Shown piece by piece: positions 38,529 through 47,748 of a DNA stretch of 64,000 bases. Numbering within the stretch: the first letter of the stretch is position 1; each line of letters begins with the position of its first letter. The DNA comes from Oscillospiraceae bacterium NTUH-002-81 (GTDB taxonomy: Bacteria > Bacillota > Clostridia > Lachnospirales > Lachnospiraceae). The position numbers were made by a program, and so were the translations under genes. The notes under the pieces were generated by a model. The model did no database searches and was not told where the DNA came from. It saw only the letters and a program-made list of their open reading frames with translations. The DNA is taken from NCBI GenBank assembly GCA_032620915.1, contig CP136052.1, forward strand, positions 2,860,001-2,924,000. The letters are read 5' to 3'.

Positions 38529-38557
38529 TTGTATTCATTATTGCAATTTGATATAAT
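38529..38557 (+). promoter_or_regulatory. Promoter of the PBP1A gene
   Basis: TTGTAT (38529-38534), 17 bp, TATAAT (38552-38557). Confidence 0.8.
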
Positions 38558-38580
38558 AACGGGATAAAGGAGGCAATTTC

Positions 38581-41301
38581 ATGAATTATGGAAAAAAGAG
38601 TACCTCTGCCAAACAGAAGGCACTGAACAGCAAATCCCGCAAGATGGGAAAGAAGCTCAGCGTCGTTTTCTTCAAAGGATTTATCATCTGCCTGCTGGCG
38701 ATTGTCGTTCTCGGCACATGCGCCGGCGTCGGTGTCATTAAAGGAATTATAGATGCAGCACCGGATATCACCAATATCAATGTATCTCCGGAATCTTATA
38801 AATCTTTCATCTATGATTCAGAAGGAAACCAGATTTCCTCCCTGGTGGCGTCCAGCGCGAACCGGGTGTATGTCAAGATCGACGACATCCCCGAGGATCT
38901 GCAGCACGCTTTTGTCGCCATCGAGGATGAGCGTTTTTACCAGCACCACGGGATCGACCCGCAGGGTATCCTGCGTGCGGCTGTCAGGGGCATTGCCCGG
39001 GGCTTCAAATTTAAAGAGGGAGCCAGCACCATCACCCAGCAGCTTCTGAAGAATAACGTTTTCACGACCTGGGTGGAGGAGAAAGGCTTCGTGGACAAGA
39101 TCCAGCGAAAGATCCAGGAGCAGTACCTTGCCCTGCAGCTGGAGAAGGTCATGGACAAGAAGCAGATCCTGGAAAATTATCTGAACACCATCAACCTGGG
39201 ACAGAATACCCTGGGTGTACAGGCGGCATCCTACCGCTATTTCGGCAAGCCCGTTTCCGAGCTGACGCTGTCGGAATCCGCATGTATCGCGGGCATCACC
39301 AAGAGCCCCACCAGCCTGAACCCCATCACGAACCCGGAGAAGAACCAGGAGCGCCGGGCACAGGTGCTGAAAAACATGCTGGAACAGGGATATATCGATC
39401 AGGATCAGTACGAGGAAGCACTGGCTGATGACGTGTACTCCCGGATCCAGGAGGTCAACAAGGAAGTAGAAGATACTGCAGATACGTACAATACATATTT
39501 TGTAGACGCAACCATCGAGCAGGTCATGAACGATCTGGAAAACAAGCTGGGTTACAGCCACAACCAGGCTTACAACCTGCTGTACAGCGGCGGTTTGAGC
39601 ATTTATACCACTCAGGATCCGTCCATTCAGGCCATTGCCGATGAGGAATACTCCAACCCGGACAACTATCCGGCAGGCACCCAGGTGAGCCTGGACTACG
39701 CCCTGACGGTGAAGAAGGCTGACGGCACTACCGAGAACCACAGTATTGAAATGCTGGTGAGCCACTTCAAGTCCCAGGGTGTCAAAGGTGTGGACGGCGG
39801 TACGTTCTCCACGCTGTTCGCATCCGCAGACAAGGCCAACGAGTATGTGGAACAGTACAAGACCGACGTGCTGGAACTGGGTGACGAGGTGCTGGGCGAG
39901 CGCATTGACCTGACCCCGCAGCCCCAGACATCCATGGTGCTCATGGAGCAGGCCACCGGCTATGTGAAAGCCATCGTGGGCGGCCGCGGCGACAAGACCG
40001 CAAACCTGACGCTGAACCGTGCCACCAACACGACCCGTTCCCCGGGTTCCACCTTCAAGGTCATCAGTGCCTACGCACCGGCCATTGACGCCTACGGCTA
40101 TACGGTAGCCACCGGCATCGACGACTGCCCGTACACCTACGCCAGCGGTCAGCCGGTCACCAACTTCAACTCCGACCGGTACCACGGCATGACCAGCATC
40201 CGGGACAACATTGTATTTTCCTACAATATTCCGGCGGTCAAGGTGCTGACAGCCATCACCCCCCAGGCGGGATTTGATTACGCGAAAAACCGGTTCCACA
40301 TAGACTCTCTGGTGGAAAATGAAACCCGCTATGTGTGGGAAAATGGACAGAAAGTATCCAAGACATTTACCGATATCAACCAGTCCATGGCACTGGGCGG
40401 CCTCACCGACGGTGTGACCAACCTGGAGCTGACGGCAGCCTATGCGGCCATCGCCAACGGCGGCACATACAATCCGCCGGTATTTTACACGAAAGTTGTC
40501 AACCATGACGGCGAAGTGATCCTGGATAACACCACACCGGAATCCAACCGGGCCATCAAGGAGACAACCGCATGGCTACTCACCGATGTGATGAAGGGCG
40601 TTCTCACCAGAGGAACGAGTACCATCGCCAACTTCTCCGGCATGACACTGGCCGGAAAGTCCGGAACATCCAATGATTTCCGCGATGTGTGGTTTGAGGG
40701 CTACTCCCCATACTACACCTGCGGCGTGTGGAGCGGTTACGATTCCAACGAATCCCTGCCCAGCAACAGCCGGAATTTCCACAAGATCCTGTGGAAGAAG
40801 GTCATGTCCCGGGTTCATGCAAATCTGGAAAACAAGGACTTTACCAAGCCGGACAATATTTCCACGGCAACGGTTTGTAAGAAATCCGGCAAACTAGCCG
40901 TGGCGGGCCTGTGTGACAGCGATCCAAGAGGCAGCATGGTGACAACCGAGGTCTTTGAGACAGGAACAGAGCCCACGGATTACTGCGATGTGCACGTAAG
41001 AGTATCCATCTGTGCAGAGTCCGGCCAGCTGGCCAGCCAGTTCTGTCCGGAGGAGCTGCGGATCACCCAGGCATATATCAAACGGCCGGAGCCTGCGGAA
41101 GGCACCACCGACGATACGCCGTACACGATCCCGGCAGACATCGCCACCGGTCTGTGCCCCATCCATGTGAACGGCGACGTGCCGTCCGTATCCGTGGATG
41201 ACCTGAACAACCCGAATAACCAGCCTGCCGCCGATACCGGCGCAGGTGACACCGGCGGTACAGATACCACCGGACAGGATGCAGCTAATCCTGAAGGATA
41301 G
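38581..41301 (+). CDS. ponA: Penicillin-binding protein 1A, bifunctional class A
   Basis: Protein of 906 residues. A short basic cytoplasmic tail and one TM helix (FIICLLAIVVLGTCAGVGV) precede the GT51 glycosyltransferase domain with AIEDERFYQHHGID and EGASTITQQLLKN. The transpeptidase domain has the SxxK motif in RSPGSTFKVIS, SYN in FSYNIPAVK and KSGT in LAGKSGTSNDF. A Thr/Asp/Gly-rich tail of about 60 residues ends the protein. It polymerises and cross-links peptidoglycan outside the membrane. Start ATG follows AAAGGAGG. Free-standing unit with its own promoter and terminator. Confidence 0.96.
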   Translation: MNYGKKSTSAKQKALNSKSRKMGKKLSVVFFKGFIICLLAIVVLGTCAGVGVIKGIIDAAPDITNINVSPESYKSFIYDSEGNQISSLVASSANRVYVKIDDIPEDLQHAFVAIEDERFYQHHGIDPQGILRAAVRGIARGFKFKEGASTITQQLLKNNVFTTWVEEKGFVDKIQRKIQEQYLALQLEKVMDKKQILENYLNTINLGQNTLGVQAASYRYFGKPVSELTLSESACIAGITKSPTSLNPITNPEKNQERRAQVLKNMLEQGYIDQDQYEEALADDVYSRIQEVNKEVEDTADTYNTYFVDATIEQVMNDLENKLGYSHNQAYNLLYSGGLSIYTTQDPSIQAIADEEYSNPDNYPAGTQVSLDYALTVKKADGTTENHSIEMLVSHFKSQGVKGVDGGTFSTLFASADKANEYVEQYKTDVLELGDEVLGERIDLTPQPQTSMVLMEQATGYVKAIVGGRGDKTANLTLNRATNTTRSPGSTFKVISAYAPAIDAYGYTVATGIDDCPYTYASGQPVTNFNSDRYHGMTSIRDNIVFSYNIPAVKVLTAITPQAGFDYAKNRFHIDSLVENETRYVWENGQKVSKTFTDINQSMALGGLTDGVTNLELTAAYAAIANGGTYNPPVFYTKVVNHDGEVILDNTTPESNRAIKETTAWLLTDVMKGVLTRGTSTIANFSGMTLAGKSGTSNDFRDVWFEGYSPYYTCGVWSGYDSNESLPSNSRNFHKILWKKVMSRVHANLENKDFTKPDNISTATVCKKSGKLAVAGLCDSDPRGSMVTTEVFETGTEPTDYCDVHVRVSICAESGQLASQFCPEELRITQAYIKRPEPAEGTTDDTPYTIPADIATGLCPIHVNGDVPSVSVDDLNNPNNQPAADTGAGDTGGTDTTGQDAANPEG

Positions 41302-41347
41302 CCACTGATAAACTCTCCAACCTATAAAAGAATAGGTAAAGACAAAA

Positions 41348-41413
41348 ACAGCCCCGGAAACGGGTTCGTGACAGATGCCAGATCTGTTCACGTTCCCATC
41401 TCCGGGGCTTTTG
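41348..41413 (+). terminator. Terminator after the PBP1A gene
   Basis: AGCCCCGG / CCGGGGCT outer stem with an inner CGTG..AGAT / ATCT..CACG hairpin, followed by TTTTGC. Confidence 0.85.
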
Positions 41414-41461
41414 CTATCCCGCTGCGGATGAATTTGGGCAAAAAAAATACCAACCACAATC

Positions 41462-41526
41462 GACTAGTCGCGATTGCTCGCGATCTAGTCATTGGTCGGA
41501 AAAAAAGGGAGAGAATAGGACCTATT
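41462..41526. other. Palindrome cluster in the PBP1A-glk spacer
   Basis: GACTAG.CGCGA / TCGCG..CTAGTC forms a hairpin at 41462-41490, flanked by ACCAA and TTGGT. A perfect palindrome AATAGGACCTATT lies at 41514-41526. Such clustered palindromes may be the end of a lost mobile element or protein-binding sites. No gene is present in 41302-41775 apart from the elements listed here. Confidence 0.5.
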
Positions 41527-41537
41527 GTCCAAAAAAG

Positions 41538-41611
41538 GTAAAAAGACGCCACTGGAGTAGTGACGTCTTTGTCGGCTAATTCATTATGTAGTTCTTTGTT
41601 CCTCTGAACTT
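41538..41611 (-). ncRNA. Candidate small RNA
   Basis: On the minus strand a promoter-like TTGACT (41641-41646), 17 bp, TATCAT (41618-41623) would start a transcript near 41611. About 45 nt further, a terminator hairpin AAAGACG.CACT / AGTG.CGTCTTTTT (41541-41570) follows, for a product of roughly 74 nt. A small internal hairpin GTTC..GAAC lies near its 5' end. No ORF longer than a few codons fits. Alternatively the hairpin is a second terminator for glk. Confidence 0.4.
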
Positions 41612-41630
41612 GCTATTATGATACAAAATT

Positions 41631-41685
41631 TGCCCTGCAAAGTCAATCACCGGATTTCACAAAATCCTGACCGATTTGCAGGGCA
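41631..41685 (-). terminator. Terminator after glk
   Basis: TGCCCTGCAAA / TTTGCAGGGCA long stem with an inner GGATTT / AAATCC hairpin, followed on the minus strand by AATTTTGT. Confidence 0.75.
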
Positions 41686-41775
41686 TTTCTTTCAAACTGC
41701 ACAATACTAAAGTTTTCAACATTCTTTCAGCAGCATTCGGACAGTCATCCACACTGCTTCTGTGGATCTCTCCCG

Positions 41776-42717
41776 CTATTCTAACACCAGTTTCGCTGCG
41801 CCGTAGATACCCGCATCATTTCCCAGCTGAGCCAGTACAAAGTTTGCCTCCCGGCAGGTGGGGAATACATACTGCAGGTAATATTTTCTCACATAATCAA
41901 TGAGGATGGGGCCTGCTTTGGATACGCCGCCGCCCAGCACGAATACCTCCGGGTCTACCACCCCTGCGATCTGCGCGAAGGCTTTGCCCAGATACCAGCC
42001 GAACTGATCGGCGATCTCACAGGCCAGCGCGTCGCCTTCCTTCACCGCATCGAAGACAAGCTTGGCAGAGAGCTTCTTGCTCTTATCCCGCAGCAGGGAC
42101 GGCTCATCCGATGCCGCCAGATGCCGTCTTGCCAGCCGGACAATGCCGGTAGCCGATGCCATCTGCTCCAGACAGCCCTTATTGCCGCAGTTGCACACTT
42201 CCTCTTCCGCGTCCTCCACATGGATATGGCCAATCTCTCCACCGGCGCCGTGGGAACCCGCAATGACCTTACCGCCGATGATGATGCCGCCGCCCACACC
42301 GGTTCCCAGCGTGGCAAGCACGACGTTGCGGCAGCCTCTGGCGCCGCCCTTCCACATCTCTCCCAGGGCAGCCACGTTGGCATCATTGCCCGCCTGCACC
42401 TTCAGGCCGGTGAGCGCATGCATCTCCTTTGCCACGTCCACGAAGCCCCAGCCAATATTGACTGCCACAGGCACCTGCCCGGCCTCGTTCACCGGCCCGG
42501 GAACGCCCACGCCAAGGCCTTCCACGTCCGCCGCATCTATGCCCTTATGCTCCATGACCTTCTTCACACTGGCGGCCACATCCGGCAGAATGTATTTTCC
42601 ACCGTCCTTCTTGCGAGTGGGCACCTCCCATTTGTCCAGCACATTGCCCTCCAGGTCAAAGAGGCCGCATTTCACGGTCGTTCCGCCCACATCTATTCCA
42701 AATACATATCTGCTCAT
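41776..42717 (-). CDS. glk: ROK-family glucokinase
   Basis: Protein of 313 residues. The ATP-binding motif is GIDVGGTTVKCGLF, the ROK zinc motif CNCGNKGCLEQ is near residue 175, and the catalytic Asp lies in AGNDANVAALGE. It phosphorylates glucose with ATP in the cytosol. ATG 42717 has GAGAG upstream; a start at 42738 lacks a site. It follows hprK by 97 bp, linking sugar phosphorylation to carbon-catabolite control. Confidence 0.92.
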   Translation of the reverse strand: MSRYVFGIDVGGTTVKCGLFDLEGNVLDKWEVPTRKKDGGKYILPDVAASVKKVMEHKGIDAADVEGLGVGVPGPVNEAGQVPVAVNIGWGFVDVAKEMHALTGLKVQAGNDANVAALGEMWKGGARGCRNVVLATLGTGVGGGIIIGGKVIAGSHGAGGEIGHIHVEDAEEEVCNCGNKGCLEQMASATGIVRLARRHLAASDEPSLLRDKSKKLSAKLVFDAVKEGDALACEIADQFGWYLGKAFAQIAGVVDPEVFVLGGGVSKAGPILIDYVRKYYLQYVFPTCREANFVLAQLGNDAGIYGAAKLVLE

Positions 42718-42814
42718 TGTCTTTTCTCTCACTTCCATTTTTCTATCTCATTTATTCTATACATGGCATGCATGATACCCTGCTGGCCATTGCCGGTCAT
42801 CCGCTATTCTCAGA

Positions 42815-43753
42815 TCAGTCGTCGGCTTCTCTGCGCTTTGCCAGGCTCTCCTGTACCCGCTTGTACAGCTCCTTGGCCGCATTGTAACCCATCTTCTTCT
42901 GTCTGTGGTTGACTGCCGCAGACTCTACGATGATGGCCAGGTTCCGGCCGGGACGGATGGGCAGGGAATGGCAGACCACCTTGTTGCCCAGAAACTCCGT
43001 ATACTCCTCCTCCAGGCCCAGACGGTCATATTCTTTATCCTTATTCCAGTCCTCCAGCTTGATGACCAGGTCGATGGACTGGGACTCTTTTACGCTCTCC
43101 ACACCGAACAGTGCCTTCACATCGATGATACCGATGCCCCGCAGCTCGATGAAATGTCTCGTGATCTCCGGGGACGTGCCGATGAGCTCTGTCTCGTTGA
43201 TCCGGCGGATCTCCACCACATCATCGGTAACCAGACGGTGGCCCCGCTTGATGAGCTCCAGCGCCGCCTCGCTCTTACCGATACCGCTCTCACCCATGAT
43301 AAGGATGCCCTCGCCGTATACGTCCACCAGCACGCCATGAATGGAAATACACGGCGCCAGCTCGATGCTCAGCCAGTGGATGACCTTTGCCATCACGGAA
43401 GAGGTCTTCTGATCGGTGTAAAATACCGGACGGCCAAACTGCACGGCCAGCTCCAGGAATTCCGGATCCGGGCTTGCCAGGCTGCAGAAGATCGTACACG
43501 GAACTTCATAGGAAAGATACTGCCGGTAGATCTCGATCTTACGCTCCAGCGGCATGTTCTGCAGATAGGTATACTCCACATATCCCACCATCTGCACTCT
43601 TTCCTTATCAAAATGCTCAAAATATCCTGTCAGCTGCAGTGCCGGTCGGTTAATATCAGGAACGGTGAGCCGGATCTTGGTCAGATCAATGTCCGGCGTC
43701 AGGTTCTTAAAGCCCATTGCCTCCACAAATTTCGATAACTTTACCGATGCCAT
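42815..43753 (-). CDS. hprK: HPr kinase/phosphorylase
   Basis: Protein of 312 residues. Walker A GESGIGKSEAALEL is near residue 155, with VTDDVVEIRR and the HprK signature LRGIGIIDVKALFG. The N-terminal domain carries LTGYFEHFDKERVQ. It phosphorylates Ser46 of HPr for CcpA-dependent catabolite repression. ATG 43753 follows AAGGAG. It is the first gene of hprK-glk, with a terminator-like hairpin directly upstream. Confidence 0.97.
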   Translation of the reverse strand: MASVKLSKFVEAMGFKNLTPDIDLTKIRLTVPDINRPALQLTGYFEHFDKERVQMVGYVEYTYLQNMPLERKIEIYRQYLSYEVPCTIFCSLASPDPEFLELAVQFGRPVFYTDQKTSSVMAKVIHWLSIELAPCISIHGVLVDVYGEGILIMGESGIGKSEAALELIKRGHRLVTDDVVEIRRINETELIGTSPEITRHFIELRGIGIIDVKALFGVESVKESQSIDLVIKLEDWNKDKEYDRLGLEEEYTEFLGNKVVCHSLPIRPGRNLAIIVESAAVNHRQKKMGYNAAKELYKRVQESLAKRREADD

Positions 43754-43773
43754 AGTCTCTCTCCTTTTACAAC

Positions 43774-43803
43774 GAAAAAGTGCCCGAACGATGCGGACAC
43801 TTT
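43774..43803 (-). terminator. Terminator after the patatin gene
   Basis: AAAGTGTCCG / CGGGCACTTT stem ending in a U-tract on the minus strand, between patatin and hprK. Confidence 0.75.
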
Positions 43804-43860
43804 CTGCATTCTTCTGTATTTATTTTACCAGAATTTCTTCTGTTGGGAAAGGGCTTTTGG

Positions 43861-44718
43861 CTATTTTTCCAGATATTTGCACAGGGCCGCGTACTGCTCT
43901 CCCATGAGGCGGTAGCCGTCCACGTAAAACGCCGCCAGCTTCTTCCGATCCTGCTCCATCCGCCCGATGGCCTTCATTCTCGGCCGGATGACAAAAATCT
44001 TTCCTTCCTCCTCCAGCTTTTCCAGCCGCTCCATGGTACGGTTGTAGGCCACATAACGTCTGGCAATGGTCTGGCACAGCTTCGGGTATTTCCGGTACTC
44101 GTAAGCCGCCATTTTCGTAAACATGCGGCTGGGCTCCTTGCGGTAACCCCGGTTCTTCGTCAGCACCACCACGATCTTCTCATACCCCAGCTGCTGCGCC
44201 CGCGCAAGAGGCACGGAATCCGCAATGCCGCCATCCAGATAAGGGACATGATCCAGCATGACCAGCGGCGACACGAAGGGCATGCTGCTGGACGCCCGAC
44301 ACGTATCCATGAACTTCTTTTTGTCCGGATCCGGCGTCTTATACTCCGCCTTTCCCGTCAGGCAGTTGGTCACCACCATCTCACATTTCATCGGCGAGCG
44401 GTAAAAGGTATCAAAATCAAAGGGATGGGATTTGTTGGGAAACTGGTCAAACACCATGTCCATGTCGTACACCGGACGATGGCGGAACACGTTGCTGAAC
44501 CGCAGATACCGCTCATCCGGCCTCCGGGTGATAAAGCAGTCCCGGGTACGGCCCGGCTGCTTCGATACATAATCCACCGCATTGCAGGCACCGGCGGACA
44601 CGCCCACCACGTACTCCGGATAAAAATCCCTTTTCATCAGATAATCCAGTACCCCGGAGGTAAAAATGCCCTTCACAGCGCCGCCCTCCAGTACCATTGC
44701 GCAACGTTTCAGTTCCAT
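43861..44718 (-). CDS. Patatin-like phospholipase
   Basis: Protein of 285 residues. Motifs in order: oxyanion-hole EGGAVKGIFTSGVLD, nucleophile elbow GVSAGACNA with the catalytic Ser near residue 43, and the catalytic Asp in YLDGGIADSVP. This matches the RssA/YjjU-type bacterial patatins, cytosolic or membrane-associated acyl hydrolases of unknown substrate. GGAGGA precedes the ATG. It follows the GNAT gene by 15 bp and probably shares its transcript. Confidence 0.9.
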   Translation of the reverse strand: MELKRCAMVLEGGAVKGIFTSGVLDYLMKRDFYPEYVVGVSAGACNAVDYVSKQPGRTRDCFITRRPDERYLRFSNVFRHRPVYDMDMVFDQFPNKSHPFDFDTFYRSPMKCEMVVTNCLTGKAEYKTPDPDKKKFMDTCRASSSMPFVSPLVMLDHVPYLDGGIADSVPLARAQQLGYEKIVVVLTKNRGYRKEPSRMFTKMAAYEYRKYPKLCQTIARRYVAYNRTMERLEKLEEEGKIFVIRPRMKAIGRMEQDRKKLAAFYVDGYRLMGEQYAALCKYLEK

Positions 44719-44733
44719 GCTTGTGTCCTCCTC

Positions 44734-45378
44734 TCAGACCTCTGCCTGAATTTCCCGGATCAGGCAATACTGTTTCAGCGGAAAATGTTTTTCCACGATT
44801 CCAAATACCTTAAAACCAAAATGCTCATACATGGCCACATTTTTCTCGTTGTGTGTCTCCAGCGAGATCATCATGCGGTTTTCCTCGGAATAACGGATCA
44901 CCTCATGCAGCAGCAGATCGGCCACGCCGTGATGCTGGGCCTTCGGATCCACCGCCAGATAAATGATGTGCAGCCGCTGCTGCTGATGCAGCTGGGCTGT
45001 CCACCGGGAGTTCAGATAATCCCGCCCCACAAAAAAGTTCCAGAAGGTTTTTAAGGAAGGATCCTCCCTGATGAGAAATCCATCCGTCCGCAGGGAGGCC
45101 TGGGCCTCCGTCAGAAAATATTTGAAAATATTGTAGGGCTCCGCCTCATCCGACACGACCAAGATGCCTCTCATCTCTTCACTGTCCGCGAAAATCTCGC
45201 AGTTTTCGTAAAATTCCGTCAGGTCACAGTCAAACAGCTCCGGCAGCAGTTTTTCCCGCATCTGATGATCCGGGATCAGCTGACAATACAGCGGATCCTC
45301 GATAAAACAGCGGGTCAGAAGCTGCTCCAGCTTTCCAAAGTCTTCTTTTTTTACCTTATATAAACGATCTGATTCCAT
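44734..45378 (-). CDS. GNAT-family N-acetyltransferase
   Basis: Protein of 214 residues. The core GNAT segment runs LHIIYLAVDPKAQHHGVADLLLHEVIRY (strand beta-4 and acetyl-CoA loop), then LETHNEKNVAMYEHFGFKVFG. The canonical Q/RxxGxG loop reads AQHHGVA, slightly altered. Substrate is unknown. ATG 45378 has GAGG about 10 nt upstream. It is 43 bp after the M28 peptidase gene and upstream of patatin. Confidence 0.85.
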   Translation of the reverse strand: MESDRLYKVKKEDFGKLEQLLTRCFIEDPLYCQLIPDHQMREKLLPELFDCDLTEFYENCEIFADSEEMRGILVVSDEAEPYNIFKYFLTEAQASLRTDGFLIREDPSLKTFWNFFVGRDYLNSRWTAQLHQQQRLHIIYLAVDPKAQHHGVADLLLHEVIRYSEENRMMISLETHNEKNVAMYEHFGFKVFGIVEKHFPLKQYCLIREIQAEV

Positions 45379-45421
45379 CGTATGTGTTCCTCTTATCCTT
45401 TTTGTTTTCGTGTGCCCCGCA

Positions 45422-47725
45422 TCAGAGCGTCTGCAGCTTTGCGATCATTTCCTGCACCGTTTTCTGCATTCCTTCCAGATCTCTCCGGCAGCAGGCGATC
45501 TGGCGCAGCTTCGCCTGTTCCAGCCAAGTGCGTGCCTCTTTCAAGCGCTGCTGGCGGGCTGCCTCCTGCTCCGTGGCATGCACAGACCGCATCACCGCAT
45601 CGGATTCGCCCTCGCCACGACTAGCGCTGTCGTCGGATGATGTCTCTGCCAGCTCCGTCATCAGACTGCGCACCAGCGCATACAGGTTCTCGTGGTCACG
45701 GATCCGCCCGGTACCCCACTTCGTCCGGCTCTCCGGCTGGGAGAGCACATAGTCTGTGAAATGCCGGTATACCTCCTCATCGAACTGGAACGCATAGCGG
45801 TTGTTGTCGATCTCATAAAGTGCTTCCAGAGCTTTACGGATATAGGCTTGCACACCATTCGCCTGTCTGAATGTCTCTGCCTGTTCGCCACAAGTCTGCT
45901 CTACTCCTGCAACTCCGGCCTTCGCATTCTCACCATGCTCCCCATCTGCGGCTCCGGCTTGTCTATTTGCCACCTGTTCTGCGTCTCCTACTCCGGCCTG
46001 CTCATTCGCCACCTGATTGGGTTCTGCGGCTTTCTGCGCCTCCCGCAGCGCTTCTATCGCCGCCTCCAGGCAGCGCAGGTTGTTCTGGGCGGTTTCCTGG
46101 GGAAAGAGCACATCATCATGCCAGCTCAGTGTCACCAGCTCGCTCTGCTCCTGATAGAACAGCGCCAGAAGAGTCTGCTCCATCTCCCTCACGGCCTGGA
46201 AAAGTTCTTCTGCCTCCTGCCGGTTGCCTTCCCGCAGAAGCCTGTCATACCAGGCATTGATCTCACAGATTTTCGCATAGACAAGCCGCCCCTGCAGCTC
46301 GCCCTCCTCCAGCAGATCCGCCAGCGCCTGCACCGGAAGTCCATACGCTTTTGTCTGCTCCCTGTCCAGCGACTGCCGCACCCGGGCAAACAGCTCCCCG
46401 AAGTTCAGCGGTGCCACCGCCAGCCGATCCATGCGCATGAGCAGCAGCCCGTACAGCTCATGGTGGAACCGGTATACCTTCTCGTCATAAAATTCGTCAT
46501 TGTCGAACTGGGAATGATAGTGGGTCTCCATGAAGCTGCCGTCCGAAAAATTGTTGACCATGGACGGAATGCCTGCAATCGCGATGGAAAAATCATCCGA
46601 CCACGTCTCTATAGGCGTGCTGACGCAGATCCCCTCCGGATAGCATGCCGTTGACACCGGCAATTCCTTTAAAAAGGTTTCCAGAAACGTCCGGTACTCA
46701 TGGGTGCTGTGAATGGCATCCTGGGCCTTGTGCATCAGCGCCGGAAGCTCAAAGTTGAAATCCGCGATAACCTTGCCCCGCCACTCAGGGTGTACCCGGA
46801 ACACTTCTTCATAAGCCCCTGTTGACCAGTCGTACTTGGAGTCGCACACGCCCCATTCCTCTGACGCCATGGCACAGAACAAAATGGTATTTTCCGGCTC
46901 GTAGCCGCTTTCTTTCAAAGCCCGGCCGATCTCCAGCATCATGGAAATGGCCGTATTGTCATCCTGAAACCCGTCAAAATAGGAATCATAATGGGCAGAC
47001 AGCATGAGATAACGATCCCGGTGCCGCCCCGGCAGCCGTCCCACAATGTTGCAGGTATGGGCATCCCGCCGGATCCGGGACACCGCGTCAAACTGTACGG
47101 TGATCTCCTTCTCCCCGTGCATGAGCCGTTTCAGCACTGCCGCATCCGCCCGGGAAATAGAAAATGCCGGTGCATCCTCCGGGCCCGCGATATCCTGGGC
47201 ATTCAGTGCTTTCTCATCCACATTGCCATAGCCGCCGTCCTGGACAGCGATCAGTGCCAGGGCGCCCTTGCAGCTTGCCTGATACACAGGATAGTTGATC
47301 CACCATTCTTCCCGCTGGTTGATGCTGGCCAGCACCAGCTTGCCGGTAACATCCAGTCCTTCATAGTCCGCAGCCGTTCCCCGGCCCACGTCCACCAGCG
47401 AAAATATCTCCGGCCCGTCGGTGACAAAATGGGTCTGGTAGGCCCCCAGCTGAAAATGATGGGGCGCCCGGCCCGCTTCCTCCACCGTCAGTTCCGCCCG
47501 TTCAAACTCCCAGGCATCCACGTCGATGCGGTCACAGGACACGTCCGAAAAGCCGATGCGCTCCATTTCCCTGGCCAGGAATTGTCCGGCCTGCCGCTCT
47601 GCTGCGGAACCGGCCGTCCGGTAGCCCAGGGCAGGGTTGCTTCGAAATTCCTCCAGCTTTTTTGCCAGGTTATAAGAATATCCGATATCCAGCGCCTCCA
47701 AATAATTCTCTTCTGTCTTTTCCAT
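45422..47725 (-). CDS. M28-family zinc peptidase with long C-terminal extension
   Basis: Protein of 767 residues. A PA-domain-like insert lies in the N-terminal third. The M28 metal motifs are LSAHYDSYFDGFQDDNTA (His and Asp), FCAMASEEWGV (Glu-Glu) and THYHSQFDND. No signal peptide is visible, so it is probably cytosolic. After the catalytic domain comes an Ala/Glu/Gln-rich repeat stretch at about residues 567-628 (words EQAGV, NRQAGA), then a charged helical tail. Relatives are aminopeptidases. GGAGG is 12 nt before the ATG. The gene follows greA by 23 bp. Confidence 0.85.
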   Translation of the reverse strand: MEKTEENYLEALDIGYSYNLAKKLEEFRSNPALGYRTAGSAAERQAGQFLAREMERIGFSDVSCDRIDVDAWEFERAELTVEEAGRAPHHFQLGAYQTHFVTDGPEIFSLVDVGRGTAADYEGLDVTGKLVLASINQREEWWINYPVYQASCKGALALIAVQDGGYGNVDEKALNAQDIAGPEDAPAFSISRADAAVLKRLMHGEKEITVQFDAVSRIRRDAHTCNIVGRLPGRHRDRYLMLSAHYDSYFDGFQDDNTAISMMLEIGRALKESGYEPENTILFCAMASEEWGVCDSKYDWSTGAYEEVFRVHPEWRGKVIADFNFELPALMHKAQDAIHSTHEYRTFLETFLKELPVSTACYPEGICVSTPIETWSDDFSIAIAGIPSMVNNFSDGSFMETHYHSQFDNDEFYDEKVYRFHHELYGLLLMRMDRLAVAPLNFGELFARVRQSLDREQTKAYGLPVQALADLLEEGELQGRLVYAKICEINAWYDRLLREGNRQEAEELFQAVREMEQTLLALFYQEQSELVTLSWHDDVLFPQETAQNNLRCLEAAIEALREAQKAAEPNQVANEQAGVGDAEQVANRQAGAADGEHGENAKAGVAGVEQTCGEQAETFRQANGVQAYIRKALEALYEIDNNRYAFQFDEEVYRHFTDYVLSQPESRTKWGTGRIRDHENLYALVRSLMTELAETSSDDSASRGEGESDAVMRSVHATEQEAARQQRLKEARTWLEQAKLRQIACCRRDLEGMQKTVQEMIAKLQTL

Positions 47726-47748
47726 TGCCGATTGGCGCCTCCTTTTTG

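Noticed and set aside
38818..40506. Long minus-strand open frame (562 codons) opposite the PBP1A gene
   Set aside because: Antisense shadow of a clear PBP1A with all motifs; product is His/Val-rich without a domain.
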